Under the pieces are notes generated by a model. The model made no database searches, had not been told where the DNA came from, and saw nothing but the letters and a program-made list of their open reading frames with translations. Of a DNA stretch of 64,000 nt, positions 25,220-33,349 are shown piece by piece; position 1 is the first letter of the stretch; every line of letters starts with the position of its first letter. A program made the position numbers and the translations under genes. The stretch spans positions 4,030,001-4,094,000 of the forward strand of contig NZ_CP119754.1 of assembly GCF_029319185.1 (NCBI RefSeq). Reading direction: 5' to 3'. The DNA comes from Superficieibacter sp. HKU1. Lineage in GTDB: Bacteria > Pseudomonadota > Gammaproteobacteria > Enterobacterales > Enterobacteriaceae.

Positions 25220-25517
25220 GCCCGGAACCCTCTTCCCCACGGATGAAGAGGACGCAAAAATTCGTGAGGCAGTGGCTTCCGATCCAGATGCCATGCTGCT
25301 TGAAAACCCAGATATCAAACTTGTACCACTCAGAAAGGTGATAAAAGCACGTCGTGGGCGACCGGCAGCAGAAACCACGAAAACACGAATCACGATTCGT
25401 TGTTCACCAGACGTGGTTGATGCGTTTAAGTCCACCGGCGCAGGCTGGCAGACACGGATGGATGCAGCGCTTAAAGACTGGTTAAAAAAACATAATCCCG
25501 CTGATGTGAAAATCTGA
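25206..25517 (+). CDS. brnA: BrnA family antitoxin
   Basis: 103 residues. The C-terminal half has a ribbon-helix-helix motif typical of BrnA (KTRITIRCSPDVVDAFKSTG followed by GWQTRMDAALKDWLKK), and the N-terminal half is the toxin-wrapping part. It neutralises BrnT and represses the operon by binding DNA. An AGGAGATGAGACGAT stretch inside brnT serves as its initiation region. Overlap with brnT indicates coupled translation. Confidence 0.9.
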   Translation: MPKLKPGTLFPTDEEDAKIREAVASDPDAMLLENPDIKLVPLRKVIKARRGRPAAETTKTRITIRCSPDVVDAFKSTGAGWQTRMDAALKDWLKKHNPADVKI

Positions 25518-25542
25518 TTGCCAGCGCAGAGGCAAGCAATAT

Positions 25543-25574
25543 GTAGGCCTGTGCAAGCGCAGCGCCGCCAGGCA
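25543..25574. repeat. REP element
   Basis: GTAGGCCTGTGCAAGCGCAG then CGCCGCCAGGCA, after brnA. A 32-base copy is repeated exactly at 40342-40373. Confidence 0.75.
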
Positions 25575-25607
25575 TAAGTCCACGGTATAACATTTGTCAG
25601 CAATCTG

Positions 25608-25632
25608 ACCCACCTTAAGGTGGGTTTTGTTA
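25608..25632 (+). terminator. Terminator between brnA and mtnC
   Basis: Perfect 7-bp stem ACCCACC / GGTGGGT with loop TTAA followed by TTTGTTATTTT. The rest of the 300-base brnA-mtnC gap holds the REP and the MetJ site. Confidence 0.85.
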
Positions 25633-25739
25633 TTTTGGAAGGTATGGGAATGGCTTACCACACAATAAGTTGTGATTCACTTCCCCCACTCATCCCCTTA
25701 TTGAACCTCCCATAACACAATGTTAACCTTTCCCTTTCA

Positions 25740-25768
25740 GGACGCGTAGACGTCCAGACGACTATAAA
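25740..25768 (+). promoter_or_regulatory. MetJ operator and -10 of mtnCD
   Basis: Three contiguous met-box-like octamers: GGACGCGT, AGACGTCC and AGACGACT (5, 7 and 6 of 8 matches to AGACGTCT), overlapping TATAAA (25763-25768). It lies about 50 bases before mtnC. This predicts repression by MetJ with S-adenosylmethionine. Confidence 0.75.
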
Positions 25769-25817
25769 AATAGTCTGCCTGTGCCTGGCATGGCGCAACG
25801 CCCACTCTGGAGAGACC

Positions 25818-26507
25818 ATGATCCGCGCTATTGTGACCGATATTGAAGGCACCACCAGCGACATTCGCTTTGTGCATGATGTCCTGTTTCCCTATGCCCG
25901 CGAGCGGCTGGCAGCGTTTGTGAATGCGCAGCAGTATGCCGAACCGGTAAAAACGATCCTTGATAACCTGCGTGAGGAAATCCACCAGCCCGCGGCAACG
26001 GCGCAGGAGCTGACGGCAACCCTGTTTGCTTTTATGGATGAAGATCGTAAGTCGACGGCGCTGAAGGCATTGCAGGGGATCATCTGGCAGGAAGGCTACG
26101 TTAACGGCGATTTTACCGGCCATCTCTATCCGGACGTGCTGCCCGCGCTGGAGAAATGGAAGTCGCAGTCTGTTGATTTATATGTTTATTCCTCAGGCTC
26201 CGTCGCAGCGCAGAAATTGTTATTTGGCTACAGCGACGAAGGTGATATTACTCATTTATTCAGCGGCTATTTTGATACGCGGATCGGTGCGAAGCGTGAA
26301 GCGCAGTCCTACCGCAACATTGCTGAACAACTGGGGCATCCCCCGGCGTCGATTTTGTTTCTGTCCGATATTCACCAGGAACTCGATGCGGCGGAAGAGG
26401 CAGGGCTACGCACGTTACAACTGGTGCGTGAGGATCGCGATCCGGCCAGCCATCATCCGCAGGTTCAGCGTTTTGACGACATTCATCCGGAGCAGATCCC
26501 CTCATGA
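25818..26507 (+). CDS. mtnC: Enolase-phosphatase E1 (methionine salvage)
   Basis: Bifunctional HAD-superfamily enzyme that enolises and dephosphorylates 2,3-diketo-5-methylthiopentyl-1-phosphate to acireductone. 229 residues with the HAD nucleophile region IVTDIEGTTSDIRFVHDVLF at the N-terminus, YSSGSVAAQKLLFGY and the acidic FLSDIHQELDAAEEAG motif. GGAGAGACC precedes the ATG. It overlaps mtnD by 4 bases. Regulated by the upstream MetJ boxes. Confidence 0.96.
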   Translation: MIRAIVTDIEGTTSDIRFVHDVLFPYARERLAAFVNAQQYAEPVKTILDNLREEIHQPAATAQELTATLFAFMDEDRKSTALKALQGIIWQEGYVNGDFTGHLYPDVLPALEKWKSQSVDLYVYSSGSVAAQKLLFGYSDEGDITHLFSGYFDTRIGAKREAQSYRNIAEQLGHPPASILFLSDIHQELDAAEEAGLRTLQLVREDRDPASHHPQVQRFDDIHPEQIPS

Positions 26508-27046
26508 GCGCATTAACCATTTTTTCTGATAAAGACGCCAGTCAGCACGTCTGGCACAGCACCGACGCCGGTGAGATCCAGCAGCAGCTCAATGCGAAAG
26601 GCGTGCGTTTTGAACGCTGGCAGGCCGACCGCCAGCTGGGAGATGCCCCGACGCCTGAGACCGTTATCAATGCCTATCAGCACGCGATTGATAAGCTGGT
26701 GGCCGAGAAAGGCTATCAGAGCTGGGATGTGATCAGCCTGCGCGCTGATAATCCGCAGAAAGAGGCGATGCGGGCGAAGTTCCTCAACGAACACACCCAT
26801 GGCGAAGATGAAGTCCGTTTCTTTGTCGAAGGCGCAGGGCTGTTCTGCCTGCATATCGGCGATGAGATCTACCAGGTGCTGTGTGAAAAGAACGATTTGA
26901 TCTCGGTGCCAGCCGGGACGCCGCACTGGTTTGATATGGGCTCTGAACCGAATTTTACCGCCATCCGCATTTTCGATAATCAGGAAGGCTGGATCGCGAA
27001 TTTTACCGGCGACGCTATCGCCGATGCCTACCCTCGCCTGCCCTGA
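26504..27046 (+). CDS. mtnD: Acireductone dioxygenase (Fe/Ni)
   Basis: Cupin dioxygenase of methionine salvage. With Fe it yields the methionine keto-acid precursor and formate; with Ni it gives an off-pathway product with CO release. 180 residues, with the metal ligands in NEHTHGEDEVRFFVEG (HxHxxxxE) and the later histidine in GTPHWFDMG. Overlaps mtnC (ATGA). Converges with mtnB. Confidence 0.97.
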   Translation: MSALTIFSDKDASQHVWHSTDAGEIQQQLNAKGVRFERWQADRQLGDAPTPETVINAYQHAIDKLVAEKGYQSWDVISLRADNPQKEAMRAKFLNEHTHGEDEVRFFVEGAGLFCLHIGDEIYQVLCEKNDLISVPAGTPHWFDMGSEPNFTAIRIFDNQEGWIANFTGDAIADAYPRLP

Positions 27047-27085
27047 TGTTCCAGCGCTCGCCCGACACGCGGTCGGGCGGCGTAT

Positions 27086-27691
27086 TCATGCGTAACGTCG
27101 GCGGAGCAGCTCACACTCAAACAGAAACTCCAGCCCTTCCAGCTGGCGGCGCGCTTCAGCAATGTCCTTTCCCCAGCAGGTCAGGCCGTGACCGCGCAGC
27201 AGGAAGCCGTAGCGCAGCGGATACGTCTGCGCATGGTCCTCAATACGGGCGGCCAGCGCGTCAATATCCTGATCGTTATCGAAAACAGCGATGGGCACGG
27301 CGTCCAGATGACTGTGCTGACCGGTGAGGGTTTTCTGCATCTCATACCCCTGAAGCGTCAGCGTCTGGCCCGTTTCAATACGTGACAGCACGGTGGCATT
27401 GACGGTATGCACGTGCAGTACCACGTTGGCTTCCGGAAACAGACGGTAGATCAACGTATGCAGGCCGGTCTCGGCGGAGGGTTTACGCCCCGAGGGCGCG
27501 GTATTGTCGGCGATGGCGACCTGTAAAAAGTCGTTGCTGGTCAGGCTGCCTTTGTCGCGCCCCGACTCGCTGAGCCAGCACCAGGTGGCATCCTGACGTA
27601 CCGACATGTTACCGCCGGTAGCCGGAGCCCAGCCTTTTGCCCCAATCCAGTGACAGGTGGTGACCAGTTGTGCGAGCCTCTCTTGCCACAT
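27086..27691 (-). CDS. mtnB: Methylthioribulose-1-phosphate dehydratase
   Basis: Class II aldolase-fold zinc enzyme that dehydrates methylthioribulose-1-phosphate, the step before MtnC. 201 residues with APATGGNMSVR, the SGRDKGSL phosphate site, and zinc ligands in VLHVHTVNATVLS and RGHGLTCWG. AGGAAG precedes the ATG. It faces mtnCD tail to tail and has its own MetJ boxes upstream. The earlier enzymes MtnA and MtnK are not in the window. Confidence 0.95.
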   Translation of the reverse strand: MWQERLAQLVTTCHWIGAKGWAPATGGNMSVRQDATWCWLSESGRDKGSLTSNDFLQVAIADNTAPSGRKPSAETGLHTLIYRLFPEANVVLHVHTVNATVLSRIETGQTLTLQGYEMQKTLTGQHSHLDAVPIAVFDNDQDIDALAARIEDHAQTYPLRYGFLLRGHGLTCWGKDIAEARRQLEGLEFLFECELLRRRYA

Positions 27692-27719
27692 AGCGCTTCC
27701 TCAATCCAAAACGGTTTTT

Positions 27720-27735
27720 AGCCGTCTAAACGGCT
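27720..27735 (-). promoter_or_regulatory. MetJ operator upstream of mtnB
   Basis: AGCCGTCTAAACGGCT is two met boxes side by side (7 and 6 of 8 matches to AGACGTCT) forming a near-perfect palindrome, 29 bases before the mtnB start codon. Confidence 0.65.
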
Positions 27736-27790
27736 ATTTTCCCGATAGTAGCATCCCTGACCCGCCCGGACAATATTTGTTATATAACGG

Positions 27791-28657
27791 TTACAGGGAG
27801 TAGTAAGAAGGATGGTTCAGATCGGTCAGCAGATCCGCTTCCTGTGGCTGCCAGTTCAGCAAACGCCGGGTATGTTCGCTGCTGACCGCCATATTGGCCG
27901 TTGCCATCATGGCAAACCAGCCAAAGTGTTCTCGCTCTCGTTCGCCGGAAGGCAATCCGAGGTTGCGGCCAATGGTTTCAGCAATCGTCCGCAGGGGGAT
28001 CGATTCCTCGGCGACCGCGTGGTAAATCTGCTCCGTCACGCCCTGCTCCAGCGCCAGACGATAGACCCGTGCCGCGTCGCGACGGTGCACGCCGGACCAG
28101 CAGTTATCGACGTTACCCGGCCAGGCCGATATTCCTTTCTCCCGCGCCAGACGGATCAGGATCGGCAGAAAACCGTGGTCGCCGATACCGTGTACCGACG
28201 GCGGCAGACGCACGGCGGCAGCATGAATGCCTCGCGCGTGAAGTGCCCTGGCGGCGGCTTCGGATTTGCGGGGTGACGCCGGATTAGGGAGATCCTGCTC
28301 CGTCGCGCCTTTTGGCAGACCGGCAAGGCCGGAGGTCACCAGCAGCGGACGATCCGACCCAGCCAGCGCGTCGCCCAGCAGTTCAATGGTCCGCCTGTCC
28401 TGCTCGCAGTTTTCCATAAAGCGCGAAAAGTCGTGGTTGAACGCCGTGTGGATCACCGCATCGGCGTTCGCCGCCGCCTGTTTCAGTACTTCAACGTCTT
28501 CAAGCGAGCCTTTAACCGCCTGCGCGCCAGCGGCCGTGAGTCGGGCCGCCTGCTCGTCCGCGCGAACCAGACCGGATACCTGATGCCCGTTGTTCAGCAG
28601 ATCGTCAACAATGGTGGAGCCCAGCCAGCCGCCAGCCCCGGTAACAAATACATGCAT
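27791..28657 (-). CDS. Extended SDR-family NAD(P)-dependent oxidoreductase
   Basis: 288 residues with the nucleotide-binding MHVFVTGAGGWLGSTIVDDL start, a Rossmann fold, the HTAFNHDFSRF region and a C-terminal substrate domain. The usual YxxxK catalytic pair is not evident: the equivalent stretch reads PASPRKSEAAARAL, as in several atypical SDRs that are reductases or simple binders of NADPH. The substrate is unknown. It is transcribed alone, between mtnB and a PTS operon, and its upstream region is shared with the PTS promoter. Confidence 0.8.
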   Translation of the reverse strand: MHVFVTGAGGWLGSTIVDDLLNNGHQVSGLVRADEQAARLTAAGAQAVKGSLEDVEVLKQAAANADAVIHTAFNHDFSRFMENCEQDRRTIELLGDALAGSDRPLLVTSGLAGLPKGATEQDLPNPASPRKSEAAARALHARGIHAAAVRLPPSVHGIGDHGFLPILIRLAREKGISAWPGNVDNCWSGVHRRDAARVYRLALEQGVTEQIYHAVAEESIPLRTIAETIGRNLGLPSGEREREHFGWFAMMATANMAVSSEHTRRLLNWQPQEADLLTDLNHPSYYSL

Positions 28658-28924
28658 CGTGTCTCTCCCGTTAATCCGGATGAATAGGTCGTACAGCTAT
28701 AATGCGATGAATTATTCACCTGCGCTATTCGCATTCCTGTGCTGCGTTTATCCGCTGAGGATGGCGTGCCAGATCCCGCGTATTTCCTGAGGCAGGCAGC
28801 CAAAGCAGGGAGGTTCCGTCAGGCTGATTGCCGTGATTTTGTAGACTGCTACTCAGGTTTTATTACTTCGGAGCCGGGACTGTCTGGCTGAGTAAAATCA
28901 CAGCGCACGCACTTTTGTGTACTT

Positions 28925-28944
28925 AGTGTGTAAAATTACACACT
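28925..28944. promoter_or_regulatory. Perfect palindrome upstream of the PTS operon
   Basis: AGTGTGTAAAATTACACACT has 9-bp perfect arms around AA. It sits about 65 bases before the IIB gene, in the 351-base gap after the SDR gene, which contains no other gene that I can support. Its TGTGT-N6-ACACA core resembles a CRP site with one mismatch per half, so CRP or the operon's own regulator could bind. Confidence 0.5.
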
Positions 28945-29008
28945 GATCACATATCTGATTTTCATCCCATGCTTTAATCTCCCTTAACAAACACACGAGG
29001 GATTACCG

Positions 29009-29290
29009 ATGAAACATATGATGATCTGTTGCGGCGCTGGCGTGGCCACCAGTACCATTGCCTTAAATAAATTGCAGGATTTCCTGAAGAAAGAAAATTT
29101 ACTCGATAAAGTCAGAATTTCTCAGGGCACGGTAGCGGAAGCGAAAACACGAGACGATCTGGATTTTATTGTGTCTACTTCCCCGGTTTCGCTTTCTGTT
29201 CCGGTGATTAATGCGCTGCCGCTATTAACCGGCATGGGCGTAGATAAGGTTTTCAGCAGCGTGAAAGAATATATTCTCGCCGAGGAATAA
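29009..29290 (+). CDS. PTS IIB component, galactitol (Gat) type
   Basis: Cytosolic phosphocarrier of a phosphotransferase permease. 93 residues with the phosphorylated cysteine in MMICCGAGVATSTIA (CGAG motif of GatB-like proteins). Starts the operon IIB-IIC-IIA-HTH; ACGAGGGATTACCG precedes the ATG. The IIC gene follows after 3 bases. Confidence 0.88.
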   Translation: MKHMMICCGAGVATSTIALNKLQDFLKKENLLDKVRISQGTVAEAKTRDDLDFIVSTSPVSLSVPVINALPLLTGMGVDKVFSSVKEYILAEE

Positions 29291-29293
29291 TTT

Positions 29294-30658
29294 ATGTTTA
29301 TCGTCGACTATATCGTTAATTTAGGGGCATCGGTGATGATGCCGCTTATCTTTATGATCCTCGGGCTGCTGCTACGTATTCCAGTGTCCAGGGCGATTAA
29401 GGCCGGTTTAATGGTAGGTATCGGGTTTATTGGTTTAAGTATTACCGTCAACCTGATGATTGATTCGCTGACGCCGGTCAGCCACGCCATTGTCGAACGC
29501 TTTGGCCTGAATTTCTCCGTGCTGGATGTCGGCTGGCCCGCCGCGGCGGCGGTGGCGATGGGAACGCGCGTAGGTGCGCTGGTGATCCCGGTGTGCGTGG
29601 CGATTAATATGCTGATGCTCTATACCCGCACCACCAGAGTATTAAACGTTGACGTCTGGAATCTCTGGCACCACGCCTTTACCGGATCTCTGGTCACGGT
29701 TATTACCGGCAGTCTGTGGCTCGGTATTTTTGCTGCCGGAATAAACTGTATTATTACGATGGTGATTGCGGACCGTACCAGTAACGATGTGGAAAAGTAC
29801 CTGAATCTGCCCTCTATTTCGGTGCCGCACGGTTTCTCAGCGTCATTTGTGCCTGCGGCATGGCTGGTTAATGCCATTGTCGACCGTATTCCGCTAGTCC
29901 GGGATATTAAGATTGATACCGAATCCATTCAGAAACGGCTGTCTATTTTAGGCGATCCGGCCTCGCTTGGTGCCATTATCGGTGCGCTGCTGGGGATTAT
30001 TGCCGGTATTGAGGTTAAAGCAATTTTACAGACCGCCATTACCATGGCGGCGGTAATGACCATTATTCCGCGAATGGCAAAAATGCTGATGGAAGGGGTG
30101 TATCCGATCAGCGAACGTATTCAGGAAATTGCCCAGGCGCGCGCCGGATCGTTTGGAAAAATCGCCATCGGCCTGGACTCGGCGGTGAGCGTTGGCCATC
30201 CGGTGACCCTCTCCGTTTCTATGCTCATGATCCCGGTGATGCTGGTGCTGGCGGCCATCGTGCCGGGCAATCAGTTCCTGCCGTTTGCGTCCCTGACCGG
30301 GCTGCCTTTCGCCTTTGTGCTGGTGACCGCTGTGTGCCGGGGAGATATGTTCCGCACCCTGCTTACCGGCTTGCTGACCCTGAGTCTGGCGTTGCTGATT
30401 GGTACCAATCTGGCACCCATCGTCACCAGTACCGCCGTCAGTACCGGGTTCTCTCTGCCGCAGGGGACTACCAGCATCAGCAGCGTGGACTACGCTGGCG
30501 CGATGCTGCCGTGGGTTATTATCCAGAGCTTCTACTTTAAAGTGGCAGGCGTCGCGGTGCTCAGCCTGTGTACTCTCGGCCTGGTGCTGTGGAACCGGCG
30601 CAAGCTGCAACAGGAAAATAGCCTGATGGCGGAAGCGGCGCAGAAGGAGGAAGCATAA
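29294..30658 (+). CDS. PTS IIC component, galactitol (Gat) type
   Basis: Integral membrane sugar channel of the permease; 454 residues, about ten hydrophobic segments, opening with a GatC-like stretch (IVNLGASVMMPLIFMILGLL). The middle shows the conserved GFSASFVPAAWLVNAIVDRI and the GSFGKIAIGLDSAVSVGHP region. The stop codon overlaps the IIA ATG by one base. The substrate is unknown; Gat-family permeases carry galactitol, arabitol and related polyols. Confidence 0.88.
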   Translation: MFIVDYIVNLGASVMMPLIFMILGLLLRIPVSRAIKAGLMVGIGFIGLSITVNLMIDSLTPVSHAIVERFGLNFSVLDVGWPAAAAVAMGTRVGALVIPVCVAINMLMLYTRTTRVLNVDVWNLWHHAFTGSLVTVITGSLWLGIFAAGINCIITMVIADRTSNDVEKYLNLPSISVPHGFSASFVPAAWLVNAIVDRIPLVRDIKIDTESIQKRLSILGDPASLGAIIGALLGIIAGIEVKAILQTAITMAAVMTIIPRMAKMLMEGVYPISERIQEIAQARAGSFGKIAIGLDSAVSVGHPVTLSVSMLMIPVMLVLAAIVPGNQFLPFASLTGLPFAFVLVTAVCRGDMFRTLLTGLLTLSLALLIGTNLAPIVTSTAVSTGFSLPQGTTSISSVDYAGAMLPWVIIQSFYFKVAGVAVLSLCTLGLVLWNRRKLQQENSLMAEAAQKEEA

Positions 30659-31113
30659 TGTTATTTAGCCCCGAACGCGTACTGATTTTCAACGATCCCC
30701 TCAGCCGGACCGATGCCCTGCGGCAGCTGGCGGCCACGCTGGAGGCGCAGGGGCTGGTAAAAGCCTCTTTTGCCGACGGCGTGTTAGCCAGAGAAGAGAT
30801 TTACCCCACCGGGATCTTTATGGAAACCCATAGCATCGCCATTCCACATACCGAATTTGAGCATGTGAATCAGACGGGCTTTGCTATTGGCATCAACCGC
30901 AGCGGCATTGATTTTCAGCGGACGGATGAACCTGACGAGACCGTCAAACCGGCGATTATTGTCATGATGGCGATCGATCCCACCTGCGAAAAGGTCGCGA
31001 TCATTCAGTCGCTGTTTGCCCTGTTAGCCGACAAAGCACAGGTGAATTATTTGTGTGAACTGGCCCCGGAGGACATCGCAAAAGAGTTCACCAACGCCGT
31101 CATCACACGGTAA
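30658..31113 (+). CDS. PTS IIA component, galactitol/fructose type
   Basis: 151 residues of the PTS EIIA type 2 fold, with the phosphorylated histidine in ETHSIAIPHTEFEHV. It receives phosphate from HPr and passes it to the IIB. Translationally coupled to IIC (one-base overlap). It is unusual to find all three components without any sugar-phosphate enzyme beside them. Confidence 0.88.
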   Translation: MLFSPERVLIFNDPLSRTDALRQLAATLEAQGLVKASFADGVLAREEIYPTGIFMETHSIAIPHTEFEHVNQTGFAIGINRSGIDFQRTDEPDETVKPAIIVMMAIDPTCEKVAIIQSLFALLADKAQVNYLCELAPEDIAKEFTNAVITR

Positions 31114-31164
31114 ACTGACGTTGTCGGGTTTACTGTGTTGACGCCGGGAACGCAAAGGAAAAAG

Positions 31165-31488
31165 ATGCTTCGAATCAGCGATGTCATTGAGCTAACGATG
31201 GTCAGCCGTAAGACCATCTATAACGCCATCAACAGCGGACGGCTGAAGTATCAGCTGGTCACCGTCGATAATCGCCAGGTCCGGATGTTCCATGAGGAAG
31301 ATGTGCTGCATGCGTTCCCGAAAAACAGTCGCTCGCTGACCCAGGAGCAGGAGATCCAGGCATTGAGGGAAGAGGTTGCTTCCCTCAAATTTGCCCTGAC
31401 GGAACTGCAAAAAGCCGTCAACGCAATGGACCCGGAGAGCGAATACGAGATGAAAGCGGTGAAAAGGCCAACAAAAAAAGAGCCGTGA
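31165..31488 (+). CDS. Small excisionase-like HTH protein in the PTS operon
   Basis: 107 residues. The N-terminal half is a winged helix of the MerR/excisionase type (RISDVIELTMVSRKTIYNAI then SGRLKYQLV), followed by FHEEDVLHAF and a coiled coil (LTQEQEIQALREEVASLK). The ATG at 31165 is preferred because AAGGA lies 5 bases in front; a GTG at 31135 would extend it by 10 residues. It follows IIA by 51 bases in the same direction, so it probably controls the operon. It converges with the next SDR gene. Confidence 0.65.
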   Translation: MLRISDVIELTMVSRKTIYNAINSGRLKYQLVTVDNRQVRMFHEEDVLHAFPKNSRSLTQEQEIQALREEVASLKFALTELQKAVNAMDPESEYEMKAVKRPTKKEP

Positions 31489-31493
31489 GCCGT

Positions 31494-32327
31494 TCACGCA
31501 TCCTTATCGACGCTCAGCGCGACCGCTTTATTCTCCTCCAGCTCCTGTAACCGTCCGTTTAACGCTTCCCGAATGGAATGATATGCCTTGCTGCCCAGCG
31601 CCAGACGGAAAGGCGCGTGTTTTGCATCTGCGGCAGCAATGATGGCGTCCACGGTTTTCGCCGCATCGCCGTTAATGGCAATCGTCCCGGCCGCCAGCCC
31701 GCGCCGCACCTCACCGGCAGGCGTGTCGTCATAGCAGGCCAGCGGCCCGGCGATATCAACCCCCGCAGCAAAATTGGTCTCCGTGGGTCCCGGTTCCGCC
31801 AGCATAAAGTCAATGCCGAACGGGGCCACTTCCTGCGCCACCGCTTCAATAAAGCCTTCGATTCCCCATTTGGTCGCGTGATACAGGCTGAAGTTGGGCC
31901 AGGCCATTTGTCCGCCCTCTGACGAGATCTGCACAATACGCCCGCCCTTTTGCTGGCGCAGATACGGCAGCGCCGCGCGGATCACCTGAATGGAACCGGT
32001 GAGATTGGTGGCAATTTGCCGCGCAATCTGTGCGTCGCTGACCTCTTCCGCCGCACCGAACAGGCCGTATCCCGCATTGCTCACCAGCACGTCAATGCGT
32101 CCGGTCTCTTCGAATGCCCGCGTCACTACACGGCGTATTGCGGCGCTATCCGTGACGTCCAGCAGCACAACGCGCAGCCGTTCGCCGTATTTTGCCTGCA
32201 GTTCATCCAGCGCGCCGGGTTTGCGCAGGGTGGCAATAACGCTATCGCCCCGCGCCAGCAGGCGCTCCGTCATCAATCGTCCCAGCCCGCTGGAGGTGCC
32301 GGTAATAAACCAGGTTTTCATGTTCAT
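31494..32327 (-). CDS. SDR family oxidoreductase
   Basis: Classical short-chain dehydrogenase of 277 residues: nucleotide motif FITGTSSGLGR, NAG (VLVSNAGYGL), catalytic serine in QISSEGG and YxxxK as YHATKWGIEG. The start at 32327 has GGAGCACAGC in front. It is divergent from a LysR-type regulator 92 bases away, the common arrangement for a regulated pair. The substrate is unknown. Confidence 0.85.
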   Translation of the reverse strand: MNMKTWFITGTSSGLGRLMTERLLARGDSVIATLRKPGALDELQAKYGERLRVVLLDVTDSAAIRRVVTRAFEETGRIDVLVSNAGYGLFGAAEEVSDAQIARQIATNLTGSIQVIRAALPYLRQQKGGRIVQISSEGGQMAWPNFSLYHATKWGIEGFIEAVAQEVAPFGIDFMLAEPGPTETNFAAGVDIAGPLACYDDTPAGEVRRGLAAGTIAINGDAAKTVDAIIAAADAKHAPFRLALGSKAYHSIREALNGRLQELEENKAVALSVDKDA

Positions 32328-32419
32328 GCTGTGCTCCGTAAAAGTCGTTAACTCACAGGAACAGGTTATGGCACTATCACTGGTATGATAAGACACACTA
32401 AATAGCATGGAGAGGTGAA

Positions 32420-33349
32420 ATGAAATCACCAGTGAAGACCCCAACGCTCTCCGATCTGAAAGCCTTTATGGCGGTAGCGGAACAGCGCAGTTTCCGCCGC
32501 GCGGCGGATCTGTCCGGCGTTACCCGCTCGACCCTGAGCCACGCCATTCGCGCTCTGGAAGCGCGCCTCGGCGTTCGCCTGCTGCACCGGACGACCCGCA
32601 GCGTCTCGCTGACCACCGCCGGAGAGCAGCTATTGCGCCGTATCACGCCGCATCTGAGCGGGCTGGAGCAGGCGCTGGAAGAGGCAGCGGATGCACAGGG
32701 CAGTCTGCTGGGGACGCTGCGCATTAACGGCGGCGAAGAGGCGATTTACTTATTGCTGCATACGGTGGTGCCGGCGTATCAGGCGCGCTATCCCGGCGTG
32801 GAGCTGGATCTGGTGGTCGATGGCAGACTGGTGGATATCGTTGCGGAGGGCTTTGATGCGGGTATTCGGCTGGCAGAAGATGTGCCCGCGGATATGGTGG
32901 CGGTGCGTTTTGGCGAGGACGTGCGTTTTCTGGCAGTGGCGTCGCCGGACTATCTGGCCCGGCACCCTGCCCCTGTGGCGCCGGACGAGCTGGCGAATCA
33001 TCGCTGCATCCGCCAGCGATTACCCAGCGGCAGGCGCTATCGCTGGGAATTCGCCCGCCACGGGCAGAGTATTGCGCTGGACGTCCCCGGTACGCTGACG
33101 CTGAACAGTTCGCCGCTGATGGTGGACGCGGCGCTGAACGGTCTGGGCATTGCGTACGTTCCGGAGATGCACGCCAGGGCGGCGCTGGATGACGGCAGAC
33201 TGGTCACGGTGCTGGAGCCGTGGTGCCCGCCGATCCCCGGCCTGTGCCTGTGGTTTCCCGCTAATCGCCATATGCCCGCCAGCCTGCGGGCGTTAATTGA
33301 TTTAATTAAAGAGACGCGGGTCAGCCGCCCTCCGGCAACCGGGCAATGA
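32420..33349 (+). CDS. LysR-family transcriptional regulator
   Basis: 309 residues with an N-terminal winged helix (LSDLKAFMAVAEQRSFRRAA then RSTLSHAIRALEARLGVRLL) and a periplasmic-binding-protein-like effector domain. GGAGAGGTG precedes the ATG. Presumed controller of the divergent SDR gene. Its 3' end overlaps the convergent Rid-family gene by 29 bases. Confidence 0.88.
   Translation: MKSPVKTPTLSDLKAFMAVAEQRSFRRAADLSGVTRSTLSHAIRALEARLGVRLLHRTTRSVSLTTAGEQLLRRITPHLSGLEQALEEAADAQGSLLGTLRINGGEEAIYLLLHTVVPAYQARYPGVELDLVVDGRLVDIVAEGFDAGIRLAEDVPADMVAVRFGEDVRFLAVASPDYLARHPAPVAPDELANHRCIRQRLPSGRRYRWEFARHGQSIALDVPGTLTLNSSPLMVDAALNGLGIAYVPEMHARAALDDGRLVTVLEPWCPPIPGLCLWFPANRHMPASLRALIDLIKETRVSRPPATGQ

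Noticed and set aside
24370..25520. Attachment-site duplication of the tRNA-Ile2 3' end
   Set aside because: I looked for a second copy of the last 15-20 bases of the tRNA up to the mtn genes and saw none, so an att site is not claimed.
30026..30610. 194-codon open frame opposite the PTS IIC gene
   Set aside because: Composition dominated by His, Gln and Arg and no family resemblance; the IIC gene on the plus strand is well supported.
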